A stretch of DNA of 10,684 nt from CAZNLL01 sp964573885 (GTDB lineage: Bacteria > Desulfobacterota > DSM-4660 > Desulfatiglandales > Desulfatiglandaceae), in the NCBI GenBank assembly GCA_964573885.1, contig CAZNLL010000126.1, positions 1 through 10,684 of the forward strand. Direction: 5' to 3'. The position numbers and the translations under genes are program-made. The notes under the pieces are model-generated. The model had not been told where the DNA came from. It saw nothing but the letters and a program-made list of their open reading frames with translations, and made no database searches. Of this stretch, positions 1 through 7,028 are shown one piece after another. Within the stretch, counting starts at the first letter, position 1. The number at the start of each line of letters is the position of its first letter.

Positions 1-45
1 CATGATTCTTTATCGAGAATTTTGATCGTGGATTTAGGCTGGGGG

Positions 46-1428
46 TTAAAGTCCTTCTGCTTTTTCTTCTTTCTGTGTTTCCAGGTCAGGCAGCATCATG
101 ACCATGGCGGTGACAAACCAGAAGGGTTCCATGATCCGGACAATAATAAAGGTGTTTGCCCCGATGCCATGAAAGAGAAGCCCCACAAACCCGGCCACAA
201 AGCCCATGGTGAGGCCCCGGTCCAGGGGTTCGGAGGCCTGCTTCAGCTTTTGCCGGGAGATCCTGAATATTCGGATCATCAATAAAGAAAAGGCAAAGAA
301 TCCAAGTGCCCCGGTTTCAATGAGGACCCGGAAATACTGGGCGTCCACAAAGGCATAGCCCGTGACGCCATAGCCGAAGACAGGATGCTTGATCCAGTCC
401 CTGGCCACATTTTTCCAGCTCTCGATCCTTGCCGTGGTGGAGGTATCCAGGGCCACGCCGCCTATCTCCAGACCCCGGTCTTTTTCCTCAAAAAAGGTAT
501 AGGCCACCCGCTCCTTTGCGGGTTTCGGGGCCAGAAAGGGCAAGGCCACCGCCACAAAAAGGATGGTCAAAAGCACCCATTGCCTCTTCTCCGACAACCA
601 CACAAAGGAGAGGGTGGCCGGGATCAGGGCCAGGTAAGAACTCCGGGACTGGGTATAGAGCAAGGGAACGGCAAAGACAAGGATCAATAAACCGTAGAGC
701 ACCTTGGCCCGGGGTGAAACGGCGGTAAGGAAGAGGCCCGTGGTAATACACATCATAAAAACCAGGTAACCGCCAAAGGTGTTTGGCTCCCCTCCTTCTC
801 CTTCAAAGGGGGCCGAGACCCTGCCCCCTTCGGGAATCTGGGCCATCCCAATGATGGAGACGATTACACAGGTGATGAGGAGGGCCCACAGATAGGACCG
901 GACCTGCTTCTTCTCATGGAGGTGGTTGGCCACCATAAAGTAGATGAGGACATATTCAAAATACTTGAGCACATAAAAAATGCCTGTTTTGAACTGGACC
1001 TTCCCAAAAATGGTCCCCAACAGGGTGGATAAGAGGCAGGCGATGATGTAATAGGCGATGGGCTTGTTCAAGGGGGTCTCCAGAAAAAACCCCAGTTCCT
1101 TGTTAATGGCCATTTTTGCGAGCCAGCTAAAGCCTACGATGAGGATGACAAAGTCATCCACCCTCAGGGTCACCCCGCGGCCCAGGGAGGCCCCTCCGGT
1201 GGTCCCCACAATGAATTCGGGGCTCAGGAGCATGGAAAAGATGAGGAGATAGAGGGCGATCTCTGTGCTGGCCAGGCATACGATAAGAAAGATGATGCCC
1301 CCCCCAAAGGCAAAAGTCTGCAAAGTGGTCAGCCTGGGCATCATGTAGGCAAAGGCGATGGCGGTGAATAGGACAAGGAGAAGCGGAATGAGAAGCTGTA
1401 TGCTGGTTTGACCGGAGGCCTGTTTCAC
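46..1428 (-). CDS. O-antigen ligase / Wzy-type polymerase family membrane protein
   Basis: This is a 460-residue polytopic inner-membrane protein with roughly 10 to 12 hydrophobic segments, the size and layout of the O-antigen ligase/polymerase (Wzy_C) family. These proteins join lipid-linked glycan repeats to each other or to an acceptor on the periplasmic side. Visible landmarks are EPNTFGGYL (residues 214-222), TQSRSSYLAL (259-268, the conserved Arg-containing stretch that opens the Wzy_C domain) and ARIESWKNVARDWIKHP...GYG (about 333-354), followed by the last membrane segments. The start is GTG, supported by a perfect AGGAGG six bases upstream; it lies 15 bases after the stop of the kinase gene, so the two are almost certainly co-transcribed. 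Given the Wza and Wzc partners, a polymerase is the likeliest role. A WaaL-like ligase or an O-oligosaccharyltransferase cannot be excluded from sequence. The usual His near the last family motif is not evident; DAQYFRVLIETG stands there. Confidence 0.88.
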   Translation of the reverse strand: MKQASGQTSIQLLIPLLLVLFTAIAFAYMMPRLTTLQTFAFGGGIIFLIVCLASTEIALYLLIFSMLLSPEFIVGTTGGASLGRGVTLRVDDFVILIVGFSWLAKMAINKELGFFLETPLNKPIAYYIIACLLSTLLGTIFGKVQFKTGIFYVLKYFEYVLIYFMVANHLHEKKQVRSYLWALLITCVIVSIIGMAQIPEGGRVSAPFEGEGGEPNTFGGYLVFMMCITTGLFLTAVSPRAKVLYGLLILVFAVPLLYTQSRSSYLALIPATLSFVWLSEKRQWVLLTILFVAVALPFLAPKPAKERVAYTFFEEKDRGLEIGGVALDTSTTARIESWKNVARDWIKHPVFGYGVTGYAFVDAQYFRVLIETGALGFFAFSLLMIRIFRISRQKLKQASEPLDRGLTMGFVAGFVGLLFHGIGANTFIIVRIMEPFWFVTAMVMMLPDLETQKEEKAEGL

Positions 1429-1434
1429 CGAAAA

Positions 1435-1440
1435 CCTCCT
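1435..1440 (-). promoter_or_regulatory. Strong Shine-Dalgarno that fixes a GTG start
   Basis: AGGAGG on the minus strand with a 6-base spacer to GTG at 1426-1428. It lies in the 15-base gap after the kinase stop codon and decides the start of the O-antigen ligase-family gene. Confidence 0.8.
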
Positions 1441-1443
1441 GCC

Positions 1444-4400
1444 TCAACGGGACGCCGGTTTGCAGTCTATCCCGGCTTCTTTGAAATCACGGGCCAGATT
1501 TTGTGCGGCCCTCTTTGTCACAAAGGCCCCCACAAGCAAGCGATAACCGCTTTTAGGATCTCCCAGGATATAGGGGGAATAGTCGGGATCTTTAAATCGC
1601 TTCATCAGGGCGGTGAGCTTTTCAGGGGATGATCCCCGGCCGAGTTCAACCGTGTAGGCCGTTTTAAGGACACGGTCCGCCTCTACGTCGTGTTTTTCCT
1701 TAAAGGCCTTGGCCTCGGCCATTGTAGAAAAGTGCCCCACAAAGACCCGGAACCAGGTCCCCTTTTGACCCAAGTTGACCTTGACCCAGTAAGGATTCAA
1801 CCCTTTTTCCCTGAGGGCCTCTACTGCCTCTTTGACCTGAGCCAGGGTTTTGTATGAGCCGGCACGGAGGGAATAAGGCTGGTTTATGGGTGGAGCCTGG
1901 GTGATAGTAGTGGTGTCCTTCAGCGTTTCGGCTTCGGCCGCCGGAGCGATAGCCGTTTTCTTTTCAGGAGGCGGTGTTGGCTTTTTCTCAGGCAAGACCT
2001 GTCGGGGAGGGGTTGAAGGAACCGCTGCCCTGGTGGACGGTGGAGCCGAGTCTTTCTCAGACAAGGCCTCTGCGGCGGGTTTTAAGGGCGCCGGTGCCTT
2101 GGAGGCCAGCGGTGCCGGTTTTTCCTCCGGGGCTGAAGGCTTTGTGGGGACTTTTTTGATAGGCCTGATGGTTTTGGTCTCCCTTGGAGGCTCCCTTTGC
2201 TCTGTGGGCCCGAGTAATCCTCTGGCCTTATAAAGGTAAGCGTCTATGGGCACAATACCCAATTGCCACAGCACGCCTATAGTCAGAAAGCCCAGCGCGA
2301 TCAGGGCCAGAGGAAGCCTTAAAGAACTCCCCTTCTTTTTCTGGAGCGCTTTACCCGGATGCTTGTCCTGCCCATGGGGGTTTTCCCGTGAGATGGGCGT
2401 CTTTTCCTTGGCCCTTTTTTTGTCAAAATAGGCGAGGACCCCGGTTTTGGCTTTTTTCACCTTTTTCTTGGTGCCGTCTTTACCGTAAGAGTAATAGGAC
2501 TTGTAGTATTTAAAATCGTGGAAGTCGGGACTTACCTCCGCCTTCATGCCATTCAGCACCACCCCCAGGATGTTACACTTGACCTGCCTGAGCTGGACTG
2601 TGGATCGTTTTAGCAAACCCTTGGATACACTCCCCACCCGATAGACCAGGAGCATTGCATCCACCTTGGTCCCCAGGATGGTGGGGTCTGTGGTGGAGAG
2701 GATGGGGGGGGTATCAAAAATGACCAGGTCATATTCCTGTTTCACCTCTGAAATGAATTCCACCAGCCGCTTGGAGTCAATCAATTCCGAGGGGTTGGGG
2801 GGGATGGTGCCGCTCGTGAGGATGTGGAGATTATCCAGGCCCGGGGTGGCCATGACGTCATTGAGGTCCATTTTTCCCACGATGATATCGGTAATGGTCT
2901 TGATCACATCCCGCCACGAGTAATTCCCGAGCAACACATCCGTGAGCCCCGGGGTGCTTTCAATGCCAAAGGCGTTGGCCACCCTTGGCTTTCTAAGGTC
3001 GGACTCCACCAGCAGGGTCTTCATCCCGGACTGGGCCATGGTAATGGCCAGGTTGGTGGCAACAATGGATTTTCCTTCCTGGGGTGAGGCACTGGTGATC
3101 GCCAAGGTCTTGAGTTTTTTCTCCACATCATGAAACTGGATATTGGTCCGGAGGGCCCTGAAGCTCTCGGCCACCATGGACTGGGGCACAAAATGGGAAA
3201 CAAGGCGCATCCTCCGCCTGAAAGGGGACAGCCGCTGTTCTTTGCCCTCCTTGTCCTGCATTTTTTCTAAGATATTCTTGATCTCGCCATGGGGGATGAC
3301 CCCCAGCACATCGGTCCCCAGAGTCTTTTCCACATCCTCAATGGCCCCGAGAGAGGTATCGAAGGTCTCGGCAATAAAGGCCACCACCATGCCCAGGATC
3401 AGGCCGATGATGGAGCCCATGGCCCCGGTGGCTTCTGTCTGGGGGGGGTTGATGGGGCTTGTGGGCAGAAAGGCGGGCCTCACAATGGTGACTTCCTCGG
3501 GTTTTTCAGCCTCTTTGATAGAAGCCTCCTGGCTTTTCCGCTCCAAGAGGGCGGTCATATCGTCGTAAGAAGCAACCTTTCGCTTGAGGCGGTCATATTC
3601 GAGCTTTTTTTCCATCAGATCGCCCGTCTTTTTTTCCACTGACCCCAGTTCCTGTTTCAGGTCCGCCTTCTTTTTATCAATCCCTTCGAGCTGGAGCTGG
3701 ACTGTAATGGCCATTTTTTTGGAGGATTCGATGATCTTGCGGTGCAGGGCGATTACTTCAGGATGTTTGGGCGTATAGTCTTTAAGGAGGGAATCCCTTT
3801 TGAGCAGGAGTTCTACCAGGGTATCATACGCGCCCTGGTACTGTTTGTTGGCAAACGGGGAATAGAGATCATCCCCTGAACCGGTGGGGTTGTCAATAAA
3901 TCGCTTGAGCTTTTTCGCCAGGACACTCAGGCCCGCTTCGGCCTCTTCCAGTTCCCGGATCCGATCTTTGATCTCCTTGACCCTTAAGAGCAGGTTCTCG
4001 CTCTGGAGGTCAATGGCCACCAGTTGATTTTTTTGGGTGAACCGGTTGAACTCATCTTCCGCCTCACGGAGTTTCGTGCTGACCTTTCGGAGTTCCTCGG
4101 AGATATAGCTCAGGGCCTCTTTGGTCTGCTTGTTGAGTTCCTGGATGTGCATGTCCTTGTAAGTGAGGGCGATGGTATTGGCGAGCATCTGGGCAAAAAC
4201 CGGATCCGGATCCGTGACAGAGATGTTGATGATGTTGGTGTAACTCTCCCTGGAGACCTGGACCTTGGACTGGAGGTTGTCCACCACCGCCGCCACCTGG
4301 GGGCCCATGGGTTTGCCCTCTTGGATGGCCCCCTTGGGAATCTTGCCCAGTTTTTCGGCCACCCGCTGGAGCACGGCATAGCTCCTGAGTAAAGAGATCT

Positions 4401-4635
4401 GGGTCTGGAGGTCATCCCCGGAGGACCAGGTGAGGGTCCGGGCGTAAAGGCCTTCCACGGTGGTGTCCTTCTCGAACTTGATGCTGCATACCGAGGTATA
4501 CAAGGGGGTGGGGGCCCGGAGGATGGCGAAAAAGGTGCTGAAAGCACCCAGGACAATGGCAATAAGGAGGACCGTGAATTTTCGCTTTTTTAGGATCCGC
4601 CAGTATTCCCGGAGATTTACATCATACTGTGCCAA
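1444..4635 (-). CDS. Wzz/Wzc-type polysaccharide co-polymerase and BY-kinase fused to SPOR repeats
   Basis: This 1063-residue protein is much longer than the usual 700-780 residues of Wzc-type kinases. Order of parts: N-terminal Wzz domain with TM1 (about 20-40); a long coiled-coil periplasmic region (about 165-370); the Pro-rich end RPAFLPTSPINPP and TM2 (about 404-423); and a cytoplasmic BY-kinase. The kinase shows the oligomerisation motif ESFRALR (490-496), Walker A ASPQEGKS (516-523, K522), Walker A' LLVESDLR (541-548, Glu544 where Asp is usual) and Walker B FDTPP (640-644). A tyrosine cluster follows (Y710, 711, 714, 715, 717). Then, unusually, come a basic stretch, a third membrane segment (about 774-796), a Pro/Ala/Lys linker (about 805-915) and two SPOR-like repeats (about 920-982, starting YSLRAGSY, and 993-1063). 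The kinase controls chain length by autophosphorylation cycles. SPOR modules bind septal peptidoglycan, so the tail is inferred to be periplasmic. The start is TTG, chosen for an AGGGAG 8 bases upstream. The gene is 48 bases after the export lipoprotein gene. No cognate phosphatase is seen. Confidence 0.93.
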   Translation of the reverse strand: MAQYDVNLREYWRILKKRKFTVLLIAIVLGAFSTFFAILRAPTPLYTSVCSIKFEKDTTVEGLYARTLTWSSGDDLQTQISLLRSYAVLQRVAEKLGKIPKGAIQEGKPMGPQVAAVVDNLQSKVQVSRESYTNIINISVTDPDPVFAQMLANTIALTYKDMHIQELNKQTKEALSYISEELRKVSTKLREAEDEFNRFTQKNQLVAIDLQSENLLLRVKEIKDRIRELEEAEAGLSVLAKKLKRFIDNPTGSGDDLYSPFANKQYQGAYDTLVELLLKRDSLLKDYTPKHPEVIALHRKIIESSKKMAITVQLQLEGIDKKKADLKQELGSVEKKTGDLMEKKLEYDRLKRKVASYDDMTALLERKSQEASIKEAEKPEEVTIVRPAFLPTSPINPPQTEATGAMGSIIGLILGMVVAFIAETFDTSLGAIEDVEKTLGTDVLGVIPHGEIKNILEKMQDKEGKEQRLSPFRRRMRLVSHFVPQSMVAESFRALRTNIQFHDVEKKLKTLAITSASPQEGKSIVATNLAITMAQSGMKTLLVESDLRKPRVANAFGIESTPGLTDVLLGNYSWRDVIKTITDIIVGKMDLNDVMATPGLDNLHILTSGTIPPNPSELIDSKRLVEFISEVKQEYDLVIFDTPPILSTTDPTILGTKVDAMLLVYRVGSVSKGLLKRSTVQLRQVKCNILGVVLNGMKAEVSPDFHDFKYYKSYYSYGKDGTKKKVKKAKTGVLAYFDKKRAKEKTPISRENPHGQDKHPGKALQKKKGSSLRLPLALIALGFLTIGVLWQLGIVPIDAYLYKARGLLGPTEQREPPRETKTIRPIKKVPTKPSAPEEKPAPLASKAPAPLKPAAEALSEKDSAPPSTRAAVPSTPPRQVLPEKKPTPPPEKKTAIAPAAEAETLKDTTTITQAPPINQPYSLRAGSYKTLAQVKEAVEALREKGLNPYWVKVNLGQKGTWFRVFVGHFSTMAEAKAFKEKHDVEADRVLKTAYTVELGRGSSPEKLTALMKRFKDPDYSPYILGDPKSGYRLLVGAFVTKRAAQNLARDFKEAGIDCKPASR

Positions 4636-4643
4636 GTCAGCAA

Positions 4644-4649
4644 CTCCCT
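4644..4649 (-). promoter_or_regulatory. Shine-Dalgarno supporting a TTG start
   Basis: AGGGAG on the minus strand, 8 bases before TTG at 4633-4635. The next in-frame Met is residue 110, inside the Wzz domain, so the TTG is needed to keep TM1. Confidence 0.7.
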
Positions 4650-4683
4650 TTTCCCGCTACCCGTGCCATATACACCCGTACCC

Positions 4684-5856
4684 CTAGTCATGGTGCAACC
4701 GGTCCACATGGAGATATTTCCGCAATGAATAGGCGCTCTCGAATTTTTCGGGATAAAAGAGAAAATCGAGCAAGGGGGTGGTATTGGAGATCCATTCGTT
4801 GATGTCACCGATGAGCATGCGGGGGACATAGACCAGGTCACCGTTTTTGAGGGTCACATTCTGGCTCAGGTCGGCCTTTCTCAACAGGGCCTTCACATCA
4901 GCCATGAGCACTTCCGGTTTTTGGCCGGGCTCATACCCCCTGACCACCAGGGTGTTTTCTTCTTTGGCGAGCTGTGTATAGCTGCCGGCCAGGGACAGGG
5001 CGGAGAGCAAATCCTGAGCGTCCCTGAGGGGGTAGATGCCCTGGTTATTGACCTCTCCCATGATGTAGACCCGGCCTCCCCGCTGGTCCGCGTAAGCGGG
5101 CAGTTCAGGGATATCCACCACGTCCCCCGCATCGATGATGACGTCCAGGCTTGCGTCTCCTTTTTCGATGATGTCGTAGAGGTTGATGGTGTATGTCTTG
5201 CCCCGCCGGGTAAGCTTGGTATTCTTAATATCTCCATCCTCTGTATACCCGCCGGCCTGGCTGATGAGGTCTATGATGGTGGTTTTGCCTTTAAGCTGGA
5301 TTTTCCCGCTCATGGCCTGACCGTACGTCCCTGACCTGAGGGAGGCGAGTTCCCCCATGACCATGGCGCTCTTGCTGTTGAATTCCTTGACCAGTATATT
5401 GATCCGGGGGTTCCTGATATACTGGGCCAGGCTCTTTGTAAGGGCGTCGTCTATTTCACTGGGGGTCAATCCGGCAACTCCCAGGTTGTCCACAAAGGAG
5501 AAGGAGATCTTCCCCCGGCTGTTGACGGTCACCGTTTCCGTATTGACCTTGTCCCCTACGTGGCTGCTGATTTCCAGGACATCCAGGGGGCCCACCCGGT
5601 ACTCGGGCACACCTTCAATTTCTTTGAAGACCTTGTTCTCTTTAATACTGCTTAGCCTGGCCAGGGTTTCCTTTTTTTCCTTGTCAACCGCCTTTCTGGC
5701 TTTTAGCTGGGCCATGGTGGGGGCCACATCCTTTACAGGTGTCCCTTTGACGGCCACGCTGGAGTAACAGGCCTGAAGTGTCAGGGCCGTGAGCATGGCC
5801 AGAAGCAGGACAAAAGATTGAAGCCATACTCGGAAATGATTGTCGCCCGATTTCAT
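4684..5856 (-). CDS. Wza-type polysaccharide export lipoprotein with SLBB domains
   Basis: A 390-residue outer-membrane polysaccharide export protein. The N-terminus is a lipoprotein signal: a basic/polar start, a hydrophobic core from about 11 to 26, and a lipobox LQAC with the acylated Cys at residue 30. Next is the poly-export (PES) domain, about 84-158, beginning YRVGPLDVLEIS, then a first SLBB-like domain (about 161-250, with TTIIDLISQAGGYT) and a second (about 261-345, with GRVYIMGEVNNQGIYPL and LLSALSLAGSYT). A C-terminal segment at about 348-372 (IGDINEWISNTTPLLDFLFY) is the likely amphipathic helix that would cross the outer membrane, as in Wza. An octameric channel is known for Wza and inferred here. 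The ATG start is preceded by AAGGA with a 9-base spacer. It is the first gene of the export, kinase and polymerase run, and the match to the kinase partner makes the assignment firm. Confidence 0.93.
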   Translation of the reverse strand: MKSGDNHFRVWLQSFVLLLAMLTALTLQACYSSVAVKGTPVKDVAPTMAQLKARKAVDKEKKETLARLSSIKENKVFKEIEGVPEYRVGPLDVLEISSHVGDKVNTETVTVNSRGKISFSFVDNLGVAGLTPSEIDDALTKSLAQYIRNPRINILVKEFNSKSAMVMGELASLRSGTYGQAMSGKIQLKGKTTIIDLISQAGGYTEDGDIKNTKLTRRGKTYTINLYDIIEKGDASLDVIIDAGDVVDIPELPAYADQRGGRVYIMGEVNNQGIYPLRDAQDLLSALSLAGSYTQLAKEENTLVVRGYEPGQKPEVLMADVKALLRKADLSQNVTLKNGDLVYVPRMLIGDINEWISNTTPLLDFLFYPEKFESAYSLRKYLHVDRLHHD

Positions 5857-5865
5857 CCTAAATGA

Positions 5866-5870
5866 TCCTT
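5866..5870 (-). promoter_or_regulatory. Shine-Dalgarno of the export lipoprotein gene
   Basis: AAGGA on the minus strand with a 9-base spacer to the ATG at 5854-5856. Confidence 0.55.
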
Positions 5871-5936
5871 GTTTTCTTTGTATTTAACATCGGGTAAGGG
5901 TACCTGCTCTTCGGTTCCGTTTCTCCACGTTCTGTG

Positions 5937-5945
5937 ATTTTAGCA
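5937..5945 (-). promoter_or_regulatory. Candidate extended -10 promoter before the export lipoprotein gene
   Basis: TGCTAAAAT on the minus strand fits an extended -10 element (TGn plus five of six bases of TATAAT). No good -35 is seen 16-18 bases upstream. It lies in the 122-base gap after the HD-GYP-like gene and predicts a leader of about 75 bases. If real, the export, kinase and polymerase genes form a transcription unit separable from the ATPase and HD-GYP pair. No convincing intrinsic terminator is seen in this gap. Confidence 0.35.
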
Positions 5946-5978
5946 TAGTTTGCTGTTTTTAGAAGAGCCTCTTTGTGC

Positions 5979-7028
5979 TCAGGGGAGTTCTCTCTCATCG
6001 ATCGTATCTACAATGTGGAGGAGAGGGGATTCAGATAAACGGATGATTTTCGGCTTTTCCATCTTTTGCCCCTGGCCGTCGTAGAGGAGCTCAATGGTGG
6101 GCCGCAGGGGCTGGCTCTTTTCGGTCTTGAGCACCCTTCCGATGGAGCGGTTGTTGAGCCTTACATGGGTGTTGACCGGGAACAGGGAAATCTGGTTCAA
6201 GAACTCCTTGACCACCCGGGGCGGAAATTTTCCTTTCCCCACCTCGATAATGGACTTTACCGCCTCGCTCTGGATGAACCGGTTGCGGTAAGGCCGGTTC
6301 CTGATCATGGCCATGTAAGTGTCCATGAGCCCTATGATGGAGGCGAGTTCAGAGATCTCCTCTTTTTTGAGCCCCTTGGGATAGCCCGAGCCATCCGACC
6401 TTTCGTGGACCTGAGAGGCCACCTCTGCCAGCCAATCAAAGGCCGATCCCATCTGTCTCAGGATTTGAGCGCTCACCTCGGGGTGTCTTCTGATCTCCCC
6501 GATCTCATCCGGGTCCAGGATGCCCTCTTTTTTAAGGATGTAATCAGGTATCTTATACATGCCCACGTTCTCGAGAAACGCGGCAAGTCCCAATTTCAAA
6601 AGCTTTTTGGTGTCGTATTTCAGGCCTTTACCCACCTTCAGGCTGCCCAGGGTCACACAAATGGTGTGGGTGAAAAGGTCATGCTTTTCGGGAATTGAAA
6701 GGGCATAATCGAAAAGGGGATCAATAAAATCGTCTTCTATAATGTGATGAAGGGAGGAGAGGATGGGCGAGTGCACAATGCCCCTGTTCTCCTTGACCCT
6801 TTGTCGAATATCTGCGATCCTCTCCAGGAGCTCCTTATAATAGACCTTGGCCTTTTCACCGCTCCTGTCCGAGGGGAAGCCCTGGGATTCTTCCTCCGGC
6901 TCCTTCTCCTTGGGTTTCAATATCTGAGATTCGCTCAGCCAGAGTTTTCCAGGGGGTGTAGGCTTTTTGGATGGAGCTTTCTCTCTTTCCTTAAGCCCCG
7001 TTCCAATAATGTCAGAAAACCGCACCAT
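5979..7028 (-). CDS. Degenerate HD-GYP domain protein, probable c-di-GMP-related regulator
   Basis: A 349-residue soluble protein. Residues 1-60 are a charged, Pro/Lys-rich, probably disordered tail, and about 60-115 are a helical region. An HD-GYP-like domain spans about 115-280, and a C-terminal extension (about 283-340, with FPVNTHVRLNNRSIGRV) resembles the extension common after HD-GYP domains. HD-GYP enzymes hydrolyse cyclic di-GMP using a metal site. Here HDIGK reads ENVGM (153-157), and HHE reads VHE (207-209). Retained are H121, the IP at 160-161, H182, DGSGYP (212-217), D236 and NRPYR (244-248). Loss of the central His-Asp makes phosphodiesterase activity unlikely; a binding or scaffold role is inferred. 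The gene overlaps the 3' end of the ATPase gene by 17 bases in another frame, which suggests translational coupling. The position beside polysaccharide export genes fits control of exopolysaccharide by cyclic di-GMP, but ligand binding is unproven. Confidence 0.82.
   Translation of the reverse strand: MVRFSDIIGTGLKEREKAPSKKPTPPGKLWLSESQILKPKEKEPEEESQGFPSDRSGEKAKVYYKELLERIADIRQRVKENRGIVHSPILSSLHHIIEDDFIDPLFDYALSIPEKHDLFTHTICVTLGSLKVGKGLKYDTKKLLKLGLAAFLENVGMYKIPDYILKKEGILDPDEIGEIRRHPEVSAQILRQMGSAFDWLAEVASQVHERSDGSGYPKGLKKEEISELASIIGLMDTYMAMIRNRPYRNRFIQSEAVKSIIEVGKGKFPPRVVKEFLNQISLFPVNTHVRLNNRSIGRVLKTEKSQPLRPTIELLYDGQGQKMEKPKIIRLSESPLLHIVDTIDERELP

Noticed and set aside
3143..3568. Plus-strand open frame of 141 codons
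   Set aside because: It lies opposite the kinase region of the co-polymerase gene and has shadow-frame composition without any motif.
1444..4635. Separate gene for the SPOR region
   Set aside because: The reading frame is continuous from kinase to SPOR with no internal stop, and the linker composition is smooth, so a single fused protein is the simplest reading.
5960..5978. Intrinsic terminator after the HD-GYP-like gene
   Set aside because: AAGAG-C-CTCTT at 5963-5973 is palindromic, but the loop is too small and no T-tract follows on the transcribed strand.
6066..6698. Plus-strand open frame of 210 codons
   Set aside because: It is antisense to the HD-GYP-like gene, which has clear family motifs; the plus-strand translation has no recognisable domain or ribosome-binding site.
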